Under the pieces are notes generated by a model, which did no database searches, was not told the DNA's origin, and worked only from the letters and a program-made list of their open reading frames with translations. Positions 7,171-15,285 of a DNA stretch of 26,699 nucleotides are shown piece after piece. Source of the stretch: a bacterium (GTDB lineage Bacteria; Actinomycetota; Acidimicrobiia; UBA5794; ZC4RG35); assembly GCA_028819835.1 (NCBI GenBank), contig JAPPKR010000135.1, positions 1-26,699 on the forward strand, in the 5' to 3' direction. Position 1 is the first letter of the stretch; every line of letters starts with the position of its first letter. The translations under genes were made by a program, and so were the position numbers.

Positions 7171-10100
7171 TCAGCGGAGCCAGTTGGATGACCATTGGTA
7201 CTGACCGATCGGCGAGGAGGCTTCTCCGACGTAGATGATGACGCCGCGGCCTCGGGTGCTTGGGATGTTGATGTAGCAACTGCTGGTTACAGTGGAGCCT
7301 CCGTTGGCCCCGATAGTGGTCTCGAAGCTGTGCCAGTAGCCGGCCGGGTGGTTGTTAAAGCCGTCGTGTGCGCAATACACCCGGTAGGTTCCCTGGGGGA
7401 AGTTCCTCAACTGGATATCCAGCCAGCGGCAGTCGGTGGCCCCGGCGGCGCATGGGATGCTGCCGGGCCGGGGAGCGGTGGTTGGGCCTGGCCCGCCTCG
7501 GTTGAGGAGCACGAAGTTCGTCTCGGGAGCGAGTTTGTTGGAGTCGATCCATTGGCCGCGGTGGTTGATGGACAGGTGGACTCCGGCACCCAGGAGGGCG
7601 GAGAAGGTGATGTAGCAGGGCTTGGTGAGGGTGGCTCGGCCGCCGGCGCCGACTTCCACAGTGAACTCCTTCCACCATCCGCCGGCCGATATGGTGCCGT
7701 TGGCCCACCGGAACCCTTCGTGGATGCACCTTCCTGTGTAGGTACCCGGCGAGAAGCCCTCCACGGTGACTTTCAACCAGCGACAGGACGAATCGTTGGC
7801 CGCGCAGGGAGCGTCGTTCACCTCTGGGCCACCGGTGGGACCCGGGTCGCCCTTGGTCGTTGTGACAGTGGGGTCCGTCACCACGGTTACTGTTGCGCTT
7901 CCCCACGGGCCCCAGCCCGCTCCATTACGGGCTCGCACCCTCACCGTGTGTTCCCCGGGTGGCTGGTCGGCCCATGTGTAGCTGGTGATGGCAGCGGCGA
8001 CTGCGCCCAAGCCGCCTACCTGCCAGCGATCGATCGGCGAACCGTTGTCGACCGCCGACCAACTCGCCTCGATCCGGTTTCCTCTGGCCACGGCACGAAC
8101 GTCGGGCGCCTCTGGAGGGATGGCCACTCCTCTGGGGGTGCCGGTCACCCCAACCGAGGGCTCACTTTCACCATTGGCATTCCGAGCCCGAACCCAAACC
8201 GTCACCGGCACTCCGTTCTGGAGAGGCCCGAGACGGTACGAAAACACACCCGACCCGACCAACGAAGAGCGCTCTGTGCCACCGTCGGCGAATGTGACAA
8301 CATAGCCGGTGATCGGCGAACCCCCGTCATCGGAAGGAGGAGACCAGCCGACAATCAATTCACCATCACCCTCATCGACCCGCACATTGACAGGCGGGCC
8401 GGGAAAAGTCGCCCCCGCCATGGGAGTGGCGGTTACCGGGGTTGAACGTGGACCCTCACCGTTGTCGTTGCTAGCCCGCACCCACACCCTCACCGGCACC
8501 CCGTTAGAGAGATTCCCGATACGGTACGAACCAACACTCGATCCGACCGCGAAAGAGCTTTCTCCAGCGCCGTCGTCGACGGTGACAACATAACCGGTGA
8601 TCGGCAACCCCCCGTCATCGGAAGGAGGAGACCACCTGACAACCAATTCCCCATCACCCTCATCGACCCCCACATTGACAGGCGGGCCCGGAACCGTGGC
8701 CCCTGCCATGGGAGTGCCGGTTACCGGGGCCGAAGACGGACCTTCACCGTTGTTGTTGCGAGCCCTCACCCAAACCGTTACCGGCACTCCGTTGGGGCGA
8801 CCCTCGATCCGGTACGAAAGATCACTCGGACCCAACGTCACACGCACACGGGCTGCAGAGCCGACGGTGAACCAAAGGTTGTACCCGGTGATCGGCAATC
8901 CCCCGTCATCGGAAGGAGGAGACCAGCTAACAGTCAGTTCGCCATCACCCTCGACGACTCGAACGTTGATGGGCGCACCAGGCACGGTCGTGGTAACGCC
9001 TGGCGTGGCCGTTACAACCGCGGGCTGGCTCGAGCCAACGCTGTTGTCGGCGGTCACTCTGATCGTGTAGGTGACGCCATTGGTGAGGCCGGTGATAATC
9101 GCCCTGGTGTCACTGACGGTCCTCGTGTCCGGAGGACCCCGTCCGTCGTCGACTGAGACGGTGTAACCGGTCAACCACACCCATCCACGATTACTGAGGG
9201 GGGGTTCCCACCTGACGGTGACTTGCCGATCCCCCGTGGCTACCGACACTATTCGTGGCGGGTTGGAAACCGAGTCGTCCTGCCCAGGTCCCCCACCCGG
9301 ACACTGCTGTCCGTTCGGTAGCGTCGGACCCGGAGGCCATCCCGCCTGGGCCCTTTGAGAACAGGCAATGTGAGTGGTGTCCAGGTTGTCTGTGCCGCGG
9401 TAGGACATCAGAGAATCGTCGTCGGGGTCGTAAACCCTCTCGTTGTGGTATTCACCTAAAGGCGTAGCGGAACCCACCCTCTGGTGCGGGTGATGGAACG
9501 CGAATCTGCTGTGCCCTATCTCGTGGGCGACCAAGTCAAGATACCGGACTTCGCTCCAGAAGTGGTGGGCCATTGGCTGTACGGCTGGGCCAACTCCGAG
9601 CCAGGCGAACCCCGCGATGACGCTAGGCCTTACGTCAACCAACATGACCAATTGGGAATGTCCCTCCTGTTCCATGGCGGCGGAGGAACAAGGATCCCGG
9701 TGATCTGGGTGCCTCCACAAGTTGTAAAGAGTGATCCCGTCCCAATCGAGATCCGGGGATACGATCCCACCGGTCACAAAATGCAGGTCCACCTCTCCTG
9801 AGGACTGCTCCCGGTAGAAGGGAGCGACCCTCTGATTGAGCTGATCGGTGGCGCTCCGCAGGTGAGCAATCCTATACCTACCGTCTCTGGCGCATATATA
9901 CACGGGTAGTTCGATCCGACCGGTGGTGACAACATTCGCTAGATTGGCCTCCTCCTCGGGAACGGGGAGCACATAATCGATGAATGGTCCGGGTGGATCG
10001 GGTGGCAAACCCCGACCGGCGAGGTTGTGCCACAGCCCTATGACGTATACCGCCATTTGGGATCGCGCCACCGGCAGACTCGACCTCCCGTGTTCAATAC

Positions 10101-10815
10101 TCGGTATCACCCTCAGCGAGTGCAGGCACTCGACGGCCTCATCCAGTTCCGAGCCGCGGTCGGGACAACTCAATCCGGCCTTCTCGTAGGTCCGAAGCAG
10201 GAACCGGGTTATCTGTGACGCCGTCAGTTGATCAAGGGGGCCATAGGTGGTCTGTGATGTGCCTTTGGTGATCTCAAGGTTGTATATGCAGGCAATGTCG
10301 GTTTCGTGGGTAGTGCCCGTCACATCCCCAAAGGGTGTCCCCCCTGCCGGGCATGGCCTACCCAGGACATCTCGCCACAAACGTACGAGGAAGGATGCCA
10401 TCTCTCCTCTGCTGACCACCCGGTGAGGACTGAACTCCCCGCCTCCGGTACCCACCGACAAACCCAGCGCCTTCATGCACAGGATGTATGCAGCTCCGTA
10501 ATCATCCGACGCCACATCGGTGAACTGGTCGATCCCAGACGCATCACATAAATCCCTTCCCTCCGCACCCTCACTCTGAGTAAGTATCCCCAACCCATCC
10601 ACCGGATACGCCCAAGGCCGCCAACCAGCCGCATCCGGCCTCGGCCCGCCATGCACCGCAGTTTCCAGAGCGATTGGGGGGATGATGTCACGCGATTGCG
10701 TCTCGGCACTTGGTGGAGCACCCATGGCATCAACCGGATCAACACTCAGAATCGACAGCAACAAAACCGCCACCGACGTTGCTGTCAGCAGTCGTCGACC
10801 GAGCCCTGCCCGCAC
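7171..10815 (-). CDS. Secreted SLH-domain metzincin-type metalloprotease with five FN3 domains
   Basis: 1214 residues with a Sec signal (residues 1-30). SLH-like repeats cover about 95-270 (FTDVASDDYGAAYI, VSRGEMASFLVRLW, FGDVTGTTHETDIACIY), suggesting cell-wall attachment. The catalytic region is about 300-480, with H431 E432 . . H435 . . F438 . . H441, a metzincin-type zinc site in which the usual glycine is Phe. A Met-turn, SLMSY (M470), follows at the expected distance. Five FN3 domains occupy about 520-985; three are near-identical at DNA level. Two C-terminal repeats (about 1000-1105 and 1115-1214) share Cys-x(3-5)-CRWL..., PGTY...C and CYI signatures, probably disulfide-bonded adhesive modules. 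GTG 10815 directly precedes the signal peptide. Protease activity is likely but unproven because of the glycine change. Confidence 0.9.
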   Translation of the reverse strand: MRAGLGRRLLTATSVAVLLLSILSVDPVDAMGAPPSAETQSRDIIPPIALETAVHGGPRPDAAGWRPWAYPVDGLGILTQSEGAEGRDLCDASGIDQFTDVASDDYGAAYILCMKALGLSVGTGGGEFSPHRVVSRGEMASFLVRLWRDVLGRPCPAGGTPFGDVTGTTHETDIACIYNLEITKGTSQTTYGPLDQLTASQITRFLLRTYEKAGLSCPDRGSELDEAVECLHSLRVIPSIEHGRSSLPVARSQMAVYVIGLWHNLAGRGLPPDPPGPFIDYVLPVPEEEANLANVVTTGRIELPVYICARDGRYRIAHLRSATDQLNQRVAPFYREQSSGEVDLHFVTGGIVSPDLDWDGITLYNLWRHPDHRDPCSSAAMEQEGHSQLVMLVDVRPSVIAGFAWLGVGPAVQPMAHHFWSEVRYLDLVAHEIGHSRFAFHHPHQRVGSATPLGEYHNERVYDPDDDSLMSYRGTDNLDTTHIACSQRAQAGWPPGPTLPNGQQCPGGGPGQDDSVSNPPRIVSVATGDRQVTVRWEPPLSNRGWVWLTGYTVSVDDGRGPPDTRTVSDTRAIITGLTNGVTYTIRVTADNSVGSSQPAVVTATPGVTTTVPGAPINVRVVEGDGELTVSWSPPSDDGGLPITGYNLWFTVGSAARVRVTLGPSDLSYRIEGRPNGVPVTVWVRARNNNGEGPSSAPVTGTPMAGATVPGPPVNVGVDEGDGELVVRWSPPSDDGGLPITGYVVTVDDGAGESSFAVGSSVGSYRIGNLSNGVPVRVWVRASNDNGEGPRSTPVTATPMAGATFPGPPVNVRVDEGDGELIVGWSPPSDDGGSPITGYVVTFADGGTERSSLVGSGVFSYRLGPLQNGVPVTVWVRARNANGESEPSVGVTGTPRGVAIPPEAPDVRAVARGNRIEASWSAVDNGSPIDRWQVGGLGAVAAAITSYTWADQPPGEHTVRVRARNGAGWGPWGSATVTVVTDPTVTTTKGDPGPTGGPEVNDAPCAANDSSCRWLKVTVEGFSPGTYTGRCIHEGFRWANGTISAGGWWKEFTVEVGAGGRATLTKPCYITFSALLGAGVHLSINHRGQWIDSNKLAPETNFVLLNRGGPGPTTAPRPGSIPCAAGATDCRWLDIQLRNFPQGTYRVYCAHDGFNNHPAGYWHSFETTIGANGGSTVTSSCYINIPSTRGRGVIIYVGEASSPIGQYQWSSNWLR
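8150..9010 (-). repeat. Near-identical tandem FN3-coding repeats
   Basis: Three consecutive FN3 units of about 288-291 bp share long identical blocks, for example CCCCCGTCATCGGAAGGAGG near 8321, 8609 and 8900, and repeated 'ATGGGAGTGCCGGTTACC'-like segments. DNA-level conservation suggests recent tandem duplication or gene conversion. Limits are approximate. Confidence 0.75.
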
Positions 10816-11196
10816 GGCCTATCGCACCAGCATCACTTGTTGGCGTTCCTCCCATGGCGTTGAGAATCCGGGAGGTGCGGAATGGCGGGCCCTTTTGGAG
10901 TCCCTGGAATAAGAACTAAGGCTTGGCGCCGACAAGTTGTGTGGCGATTCGCCAGGGACCACGACGGTCATGCCACCCCCCTGTGGGCGTAAGACGAAGC
11001 AGGGGCCATCGTGATCGGCCGGAGACCCTTAAAACCTTCGACCATCACGATCCAGCACAACCTCTCCCATGTCGGCGGGATGTAGTGGCACGGCACAACA
11101 CCGGTGAATGCCGCAGGATGTCCCCGCAACATTCACTTCTGAACCACTCTCACTCACCCCTGGCCTTCCTGGATGGATTTAGGACTTTTGCTGAAT
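10816..11196. other. Long intergenic region, no supported gene
   Basis: About 380 bp upstream of the minus-strand metalloprotease gene. A frame stays open on the plus strand from 10923, but it has no protein-like features until the signal-like segment at 11270. Visible structure: a perfect 13-bp palindrome TGGCGATTCGCCA (10942-10954), and an inverted repeat ATCGTGAT (11008-11015) / ATCACGAT (11044-11051). Either could be a regulatory site or a transposon-end relic. Confidence 0.5.
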
Positions 11197-11213
11197 ATAG
11201 TAGTTGCTACAAC
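11197..11213 (-). promoter_or_regulatory. Motif copy A: GTTGTAGCAACTACTAT
   Basis: Minus-strand match to a 17-bp motif found three times in the window (consensus GTTGTAGCMACWACTAT), one mismatch from copy B and one from copy C. It lies 57 bp upstream of a decayed plus-strand lipoprotein gene and about 380 bp upstream of the minus-strand metalloprotease gene. It contains the inner repeat GTAG/CTAC. Likely an operator or promoter element; a TACTAT hexamer could be a -10 box reading leftward. Confidence 0.5.
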
Positions 11214-11269
11214 ATTCGTGTAAAATCTCGCCATTGTGTTCGGTTGGAGTCCACCAAGAGACGCGATCT

Positions 11270-11498
11270 GATGGGTCTGCAGGGCCGGTGGGTTCGTGTC
11301 CGGGTGGTCAGGGGATTGGCGGTGGCAGCCTTATCGGCTGCGGCGCCGGCGGCCGCGCTTCCGGGGGCCGTGGCCAAGGCCAAGGGAACCCCCCGCCGCA
11401 GGCCGCAACCCCTGGGCCGACGGAGGCTGCTAGCCCAAAAGGGGCCTTTCAAGTCCTCCGATTGAACCGCACCACCCCACAATCCGGAGGTGTCGCAT
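11270..11498 (+). pseudogene. Frameshifted, truncated lipoprotein remnant
   Basis: ATG 11270 opens a basic n-region and hydrophobic stretch (MGLQGRWVRVRVVRGLAVAAL). The same frame then becomes an arginine-rich nonsense tail ending at 11465. Shifting frame at about 11329-11332 gives AAL-IGCGAGG, a good lipobox. A Gly/Pro/Thr-rich linker typical of surface lipoproteins follows (GNPPPQAATPGPTEAASPKG). One lost base, for example a C in GCC(C)TT, would explain it. The shifted frame then runs into the convergent TetR gene and loses recognisable character, so the mature domain is missing. It sits 57 bp downstream of motif copy A. What the intact protein did cannot be told. Confidence 0.45.
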
Positions 11499-12155
11499 TC
11501 AGTTGTCGTCCGGAGTGGGGTTTGGACCGGCTGGGCGGATTGACCCGACGAAGCGTGCCATCAATTCGCTCCACGCCCCTGATGTGGGTGCTCCGCTGCT
11601 TCGAGGCTCTGCCAGAGCGGCGAGGCGAACGCCGAGACTGAGTGTCTGGCACGAGAGCACGATGGCCTCGGTGCTCAACGTCTGGTCGATCTCGCCGGCC
11701 GTCTTGCCGTCGTCGACCATCTGGGTGAGCACGTCGGCCTCGATGTCGAGCGCGCGTGCAAGATCTGCTCTGAGAGAGGGATCGCGGCGGGCGCTCACGC
11801 AAGCTTCGAGCATAAGGTTGCCGGCCTCGTCGTCTCGTTGCGTGTCAACCAGCCCGCCGCCGAGGGCTGCAAGCTTCTGTGCAGTTGTTAAGTCGGTGCG
11901 GGTGGATACCGCCAAGGTGTTGCGCGAGCCGTGTTGTTCAACCGCCGCTATGAAGAGTTCACGCTTGGTAGGCCATCGCGAGTAGACCGCCCCCGTGGAC
12001 AGGCCGCACTGGCGGGCGACGTCGATTACCCGGGTCGCTTCGTAACCCTTGGCGCCGAACACTCGAGCCGCAGCTTCCAAAACGCGCTCACCCACCTCAC
12101 GCGAACCGCGACGGAGCTTTGACCGCTCAGGAGCCGCCACCGACAAACCCTGCAT
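11499..12155 (-). CDS. TetR/AcrR family transcriptional regulator
   Basis: 218 residues. An N-terminal TetR helix-turn-helix lies at about 18-66 (VLEAAARVFGAKGYEATRVI, then STGAVYSRWPTKRELF). A divergent helical ligand-binding domain with Cys at the ACVSARR and LSCQTLSL segments follows. It would bind operator DNA as a dimer and release on ligand binding; the ligand is unknown. It is divergent from the next TetR gene with a 172-bp shared control region. ATG 12155 lacks a clear ribosome site, so the mRNA may be nearly leaderless. A small inverted repeat TGTT-ATC-AACA sits 11 bp upstream and may be an autoregulatory site. Its 3' end abuts the decayed lipoprotein gene. Confidence 0.93.
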   Translation of the reverse strand: MQGLSVAAPERSKLRRGSREVGERVLEAAARVFGAKGYEATRVIDVARQCGLSTGAVYSRWPTKRELFIAAVEQHGSRNTLAVSTRTDLTTAQKLAALGGGLVDTQRDDEAGNLMLEACVSARRDPSLRADLARALDIEADVLTQMVDDGKTAGEIDQTLSTEAIVLSCQTLSLGVRLAALAEPRSSGAPTSGAWSELMARFVGSIRPAGPNPTPDDN

Positions 12156-12165
12156 GAACCGATCA

Positions 12166-12176
12166 TGTTATCAACA
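12166..12176. promoter_or_regulatory. Small inverted repeat upstream of the leftward TetR gene
   Basis: TGTT-ATC-AACA, perfect 4-bp arms, 11 bp before ATG 12155. It is a candidate half of a TetR autoregulatory operator, weak because it is short. Confidence 0.25.
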
Positions 12177-12283
12177 AGACCGAGGAATCGGACTGATCGA
12201 ATCTCAGCGGTTCTGGGGAAGCGGCAACGCGATCGAGCCTCAAGCACACGGTACATAGTGGCTTGCTCCTCCCCTCCATAAGG

Positions 12284-12304
12284 ACCCCTCAGGGGTAACC
12301 TGAG
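12284..12304. promoter_or_regulatory. Overlapping palindromes, candidate TetR operator
   Basis: Two interlocked inverted repeats: ACCCC-TCA-GGGGT (12284-12296) and CTCAGG-GGTAA-CCTGAG (12288-12304), both with perfect arms. They lie 24 bp before ATG 12328 of the rightward TetR gene. Position and symmetry fit an autoregulatory operator. The two mutually exclusive dyads could also form alternative hairpins in RNA. Confidence 0.5.
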
Positions 12305-12327
12305 ATAGTCCTTTACGGGAGATTGCA

Positions 12328-12966
12328 ATGGCTACCGAAGCTAAGCGCCGACGACGAAGCGGCTCCGAGGAAACCGCGAGGCGGGTATTGGAAGCTGCTG
12401 CCGCAGAGTTCGTGGAACGCGGTTATGACAAGGCCGTCATCAGCAACATCGCCCGCCGCGCCGGGGTCACCCCTGGTGCGGTGTACCCGCGGTGGCCTCA
12501 CAAGAGCGATCTGATGGCCGCTGCCCTCGACCATCTATTCCAGCGGTTGCTGCCCGAGCAGAGAATCAGGGACATGGGGATTGCAGAGTTGCCAGCAACC
12601 GTTCTTGCGCTGGCGTGGGCGGGCCAACTGCTGAAACCCGAGGAAACGAAAGACGTGCTGGTGCAGGTGTTCGGCAGCGCCCGCAACAACCCGATAATCG
12701 AGGAGCGGCTACAGGCCTTCCTGAACGATCAAGCCCACCAGTTGAGCATGATGATCGAGAGAGGCAAGGATGAGGGGTTCTGCGATCCCGAGCAAGACAC
12801 CACTGCCATAACCCTGCTTTGTCAAGCGATCGGAATCGGAACCCATCTGCTGTTGGCTGCGGGGTTAGCGGATCGCTACATACCGTCCGAACAGGACTGG
12901 CTGGCACTCTTCGTAAAGATGATCGGCAGCGTTGCCCCAGGTCCAACCACAGAGTCGACTGGTTGA
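12328..12966 (+). CDS. TetR/AcrR family transcriptional regulator
   Basis: 212 residues. The N-terminal HTH is at about 14-60 (VLEAAAAEFVERGYDKAVIS, then TPGAVYPRWPHKSDLM) after a basic tail (KRRRRS). The C-terminal part is an all-helical ligand/dimerisation domain. ATG 12328 has a good ribosome site (GGGAG, 6 bp upstream). It is divergent from the other TetR gene and resembles it in the HTH (both have an 'R.GxxxGAVY.RWP.K' recognition region), so the two may be ancient paralogues. It is followed 107 bp later by a TolB-like lipoprotein gene with a strong dyad in its promoter region (copy B of the 17-bp motif), the best candidate target for one of these regulators. Confidence 0.94.
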   Translation: MATEAKRRRRSGSEETARRVLEAAAAEFVERGYDKAVISNIARRAGVTPGAVYPRWPHKSDLMAAALDHLFQRLLPEQRIRDMGIAELPATVLALAWAGQLLKPEETKDVLVQVFGSARNNPIIEERLQAFLNDQAHQLSMMIERGKDEGFCDPEQDTTAITLLCQAIGIGTHLLLAAGLADRYIPSEQDWLALFVKMIGSVAPGPTTESTG

Positions 12967-13014
12967 TTCGGGGACGGAACGCACTGAATCGCCCCGACTT
13001 TCATTAAGAGTGAG

Positions 13015-13030
13015 GTGTGCCCCACTTTCG
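13015..13030 (+). mobile_element. Possible solo insertion-sequence end
   Basis: TGTGCCCCACTTTCGTGG resembles, with one base fewer in the C-run, the sequence TGTGCCCCCACTTTCC at 14933 that precedes the IS3-type transposase gene. No transposase follows here, so this would be a decayed terminal repeat. Only about 14 bases are shared, so chance is not excluded. Confidence 0.3.
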
Positions 13031-13041
13031 TGGTCGGGTGG

Positions 13042-13061
13042 ATAGTTGTAGCAACAACTAT
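13042..13061 (+). promoter_or_regulatory. Motif copy B: 20-bp near-perfect palindrome
   Basis: ATAGTTGTAGCAACAACTAT has 9 of 10 base pairs symmetric. It contains the 17-bp motif at 13045-13061 that also occurs at 11197 (minus strand) and 16803. It ends 11 bp before ATG 13073. If AACTAT is the -10 box, the mRNA would be almost leaderless and a bound repressor would cover the promoter. TetR-family binding is inference from symmetry and the neighbouring TetR genes. Confidence 0.6.
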
Positions 13062-13072
13062 GCTGGTGGCGA

Positions 13073-14818
13073 ATGAATAGACCATGGTCGGTTTTCTTCC
13101 GAGCCCTCTTCTCGGTGCTTTTGGTCGTTCTGCTTTTTGGTTTGTTCGGGTGTTCGGCCGAGGGTGAGGACAGCGATGCTGAAGTTTCTGCAGGACCGGT
13201 TGCTGACGCGGAAGGCTCCGGAGACTCGGCGCCGACGGTCGAGTCTCCTCAAGCGTTTGAGCCGCCACTGACGACTGCCGGGACTACGGCGCCACCGACA
13301 GTCGCGGATTCGTTGCCGGATTCGGAGGGTGCGTCGTCCACAAGCAGCACTACACAGTTGACCACTACCACATCGACGCTTTCCCCTAGCTTGACGGCTT
13401 CCCCCCGGGATGAGGAAGCGGAACGGGCCGGAGGCCTCATAGCGTTCCTAAGGGGTGAGGGGCTCAGTGGCGATGCGTCCCAGGCTGGGGGGGAGATCAG
13501 TGATGGGAGCGCTCAGGCATTCGAACTGGCAGCTCAGCAATTGTTCCAGTTTCATTGTGGGTTTGAGATTTTTATTATGAATTCTGATGGCTCGTCTGTA
13601 CGGCAGGTAACGGAGAACACGACGAGAGTCACCGAACCTGTGTGGTCGCCTGATGGCTCTCGGTTCCTATATGAGGACATGGGGCCTCCTGAATTCGGGG
13701 AAGGAGGGTGTGATCAGGGTGGGGATGTGCAAGGCGATCCGGGGTTGTTCGTGGTCGACGCTGAGACGTTGGTAAACCGTCTGGTTACCCATGACGGATT
13801 GTTTGTGTACGACTTCCTGGGTTCAGGCTTTAAGGCTTGGTCTCCAGATGGGTCGAAATTCGGGTTTATGGGTGGGGTCCTTGTTGGTGACGATGTCAGT
13901 GATGAGGGTCTCTATGTTGTGGAAGGGGATGGATCCGGCACGCGGCTTTTAGTGCCGATTCCTGGTGATGCGTTTTGGACTGCATGGAGTTGGGCTCCCG
14001 ATGGCTCTGCGATCGCGTTTAGCCTTGCGGATCCAACCGGCGGGGACCTGGAGATATTTGTGGTTGATGTTGAAACCGCGGCCATCCGGCAGTTGACTGA
14101 CAATGACCGCAATGACGACTACCCAGTGTGGTCCAACGACGGATCACGAATCGCCTATCTCGGGGGCCCACCATACCAGGAGGGGTTCACCTTGGCCGTT
14201 GAAATGTACGTAAGTGATAGCGACGGCACCAGTGAGCGTCGCGTCACGGATCTGGGGGCTATTCTCTCGGATTTGCGGTGGGCCCCTGACGATTCGGCGG
14301 TTCTATTCCGATACACGCCAAATGACTTGGAGTCGGATGCCTTTGATTGGAGCCTCTTCGGCCTCGCCGAAATATTCAAAGTTGAAATTGATGGAACTTC
14401 GGTGACCCAACTGACTGAACTCCAAGAGATGATGAGAGGTTTGGAGGAAGACCAACGCACGGTGGCCGTGCTGCTCAGCGTTCCTGTTTGGGCGCCGGAC
14501 TTATCTCAGGTTGCGTTTGCTACCTTCTCCGAGGCAACATTGAACGCCGGTCCTTCTTTCCCTGACGCAATCAGTATCGTGGATTTTGATCACCGACTCA
14601 CACATACAATCGCTACCGGAATCGGGCCGGTCTTTAGTCTTGCGTGGTCGCCCGACAGCTCGAAAATGCTCGTCATGGCCGGGACTGATGAACATGCCAC
14701 CATGTTCACCGGCAATGTGGAAATCTATGCACTTGATGTTGCGGACGGCACGATGGAACGACTCACATACTACGAAGGGATCGACTCCCGACCAGCGTGG
14801 GCACAGCCTGGCGAATAG
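13073..14818 (+). CDS. Lipoprotein with TolB-like (PD40) beta-propeller repeats
   Basis: 581 residues. Residues 1-27 are a lipoprotein signal with lipobox L24-F-G-C27, followed by a Ser/Thr/Pro-rich linker (to about 125). From about 155 onward come seven or eight PD40-type motifs: PVWSPDGSRFLY, KAWSPDGSKFGF, WSWAPDGSAIAF, PVWSNDGSRIAY, LRWAPDDSAVLF, PVWAPDLSQVAF and LAWSPDSSKMLV. These are usual for a six- to eight-bladed TolB-like propeller. It is expected on the outer face of the membrane; propellers of this kind bind proteins or glycans, and the partner is unknown. ATG 13073 has only a weak GGTGG site and sits 11 bp after a palindromic motif, so a leaderless transcript is likely. The repeats are related to those in the subtilase at 1350-5501. 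Confidence 0.92.
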   Translation: MNRPWSVFFRALFSVLLVVLLFGLFGCSAEGEDSDAEVSAGPVADAEGSGDSAPTVESPQAFEPPLTTAGTTAPPTVADSLPDSEGASSTSSTTQLTTTTSTLSPSLTASPRDEEAERAGGLIAFLRGEGLSGDASQAGGEISDGSAQAFELAAQQLFQFHCGFEIFIMNSDGSSVRQVTENTTRVTEPVWSPDGSRFLYEDMGPPEFGEGGCDQGGDVQGDPGLFVVDAETLVNRLVTHDGLFVYDFLGSGFKAWSPDGSKFGFMGGVLVGDDVSDEGLYVVEGDGSGTRLLVPIPGDAFWTAWSWAPDGSAIAFSLADPTGGDLEIFVVDVETAAIRQLTDNDRNDDYPVWSNDGSRIAYLGGPPYQEGFTLAVEMYVSDSDGTSERRVTDLGAILSDLRWAPDDSAVLFRYTPNDLESDAFDWSLFGLAEIFKVEIDGTSVTQLTELQEMMRGLEEDQRTVAVLLSVPVWAPDLSQVAFATFSEATLNAGPSFPDAISIVDFDHRLTHTIATGIGPVFSLAWSPDSSKMLVMAGTDEHATMFTGNVEIYALDVADGTMERLTYYEGIDSRPAWAQPGE

Positions 14819-14855
14819 GCGGCAAGAGTCCCGCATGCGCCTGACGCACGCTGTT

Positions 14856-14874
14856 GGCCTGTGGGCCACCACCT
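14856..14874. repeat. 19-bp repeated hairpin element, copy 1
   Basis: GGCCTGTGGGCCACCACCT is identical at 16597-16615. The local sequence folds as GTTGGCC-TGTG-GGCCACC with six of seven pairs. It lies 38 bp after the lipoprotein stop, so it may serve as terminator or be a dispersed repeat. Confidence 0.5.
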
Positions 14875-14901
14875 CTATGAATCCCCCGGCTTTCGTAGAG
14901 G
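14872..14901 (+). terminator. Hairpin downstream of the TolB-like lipoprotein gene
   Basis: CCTCTATGAA pairs with TTCGTAGAGG (one T-G wobble) around a C-rich loop. It starts 54 bp after the stop at 14818. There is no T-tract. Confidence 0.4.
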
Positions 14902-14932
14902 TGAACCGTTCCGAGTTTCCCGGAGGTGTAGG

Positions 14933-15285
14933 TGTGCCCCCACTTTCCCGGAGTCGACACATTTGAATTGGTGGCGTGACCGACCCTGGAAGGAGGGCCT
15001 TCATGCCGTATCGATATCCGCCCGAGTTCCGTCGCAGGGTGCTGGACCTGCTGGCAGCTGGCAGGTCAGTTGCGTCTCTGTCCGAGGACCTTGGAGTGTC
15101 AGACCAGACTATCTACAACTGGCGACGTCAGGATCTGATTGATCGGGGTCTCAAACCAGGTGCAACTTCGACGGAACAGACAGAACTGCGGCCTGCTCGT
15201 CGCCGGATCAGAGCGTTGGAAACCGAACTGGCCGTGACCAGGCGAGCCATCGAGCTGCTGAAAGACAAGGTGGTGTCCCCAAAAG
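14933..15285 (+). mobile_element. IS3-family insertion sequence relic (left end plus orfA)
   Basis: TGTGCCCCCACTTTCCCGG at 14933-14951 looks like the left terminal repeat. It is followed by a leader and an orfA transposase gene. The element stops at about 15285, where sequence of another gene (a transglutaminase 3' end) begins. The catalytic orfB (DDE integrase) and the right end are absent, so the element is not autonomous. Confidence 0.75.

Noticed and set aside
7195..8445. 416-codon plus-strand frame opposite the metalloprotease gene
   Set aside because: The minus-strand frame encodes FN3 and cysteine-repeat domains with clear conservation; the plus-strand frame has none.
11008..11051. 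ATCGTGAT/ATCACGAT inverted repeat as transposon ends
   Set aside because: The 28-bp spacer is too short to be an element, and no transposase or target duplication is present.
10923..11465. 180-codon plus-strand open frame
   Set aside because: Residues before 11270 have no protein-like features; only the signal-like segment from 11270 is credible and it is listed as a pseudogene.
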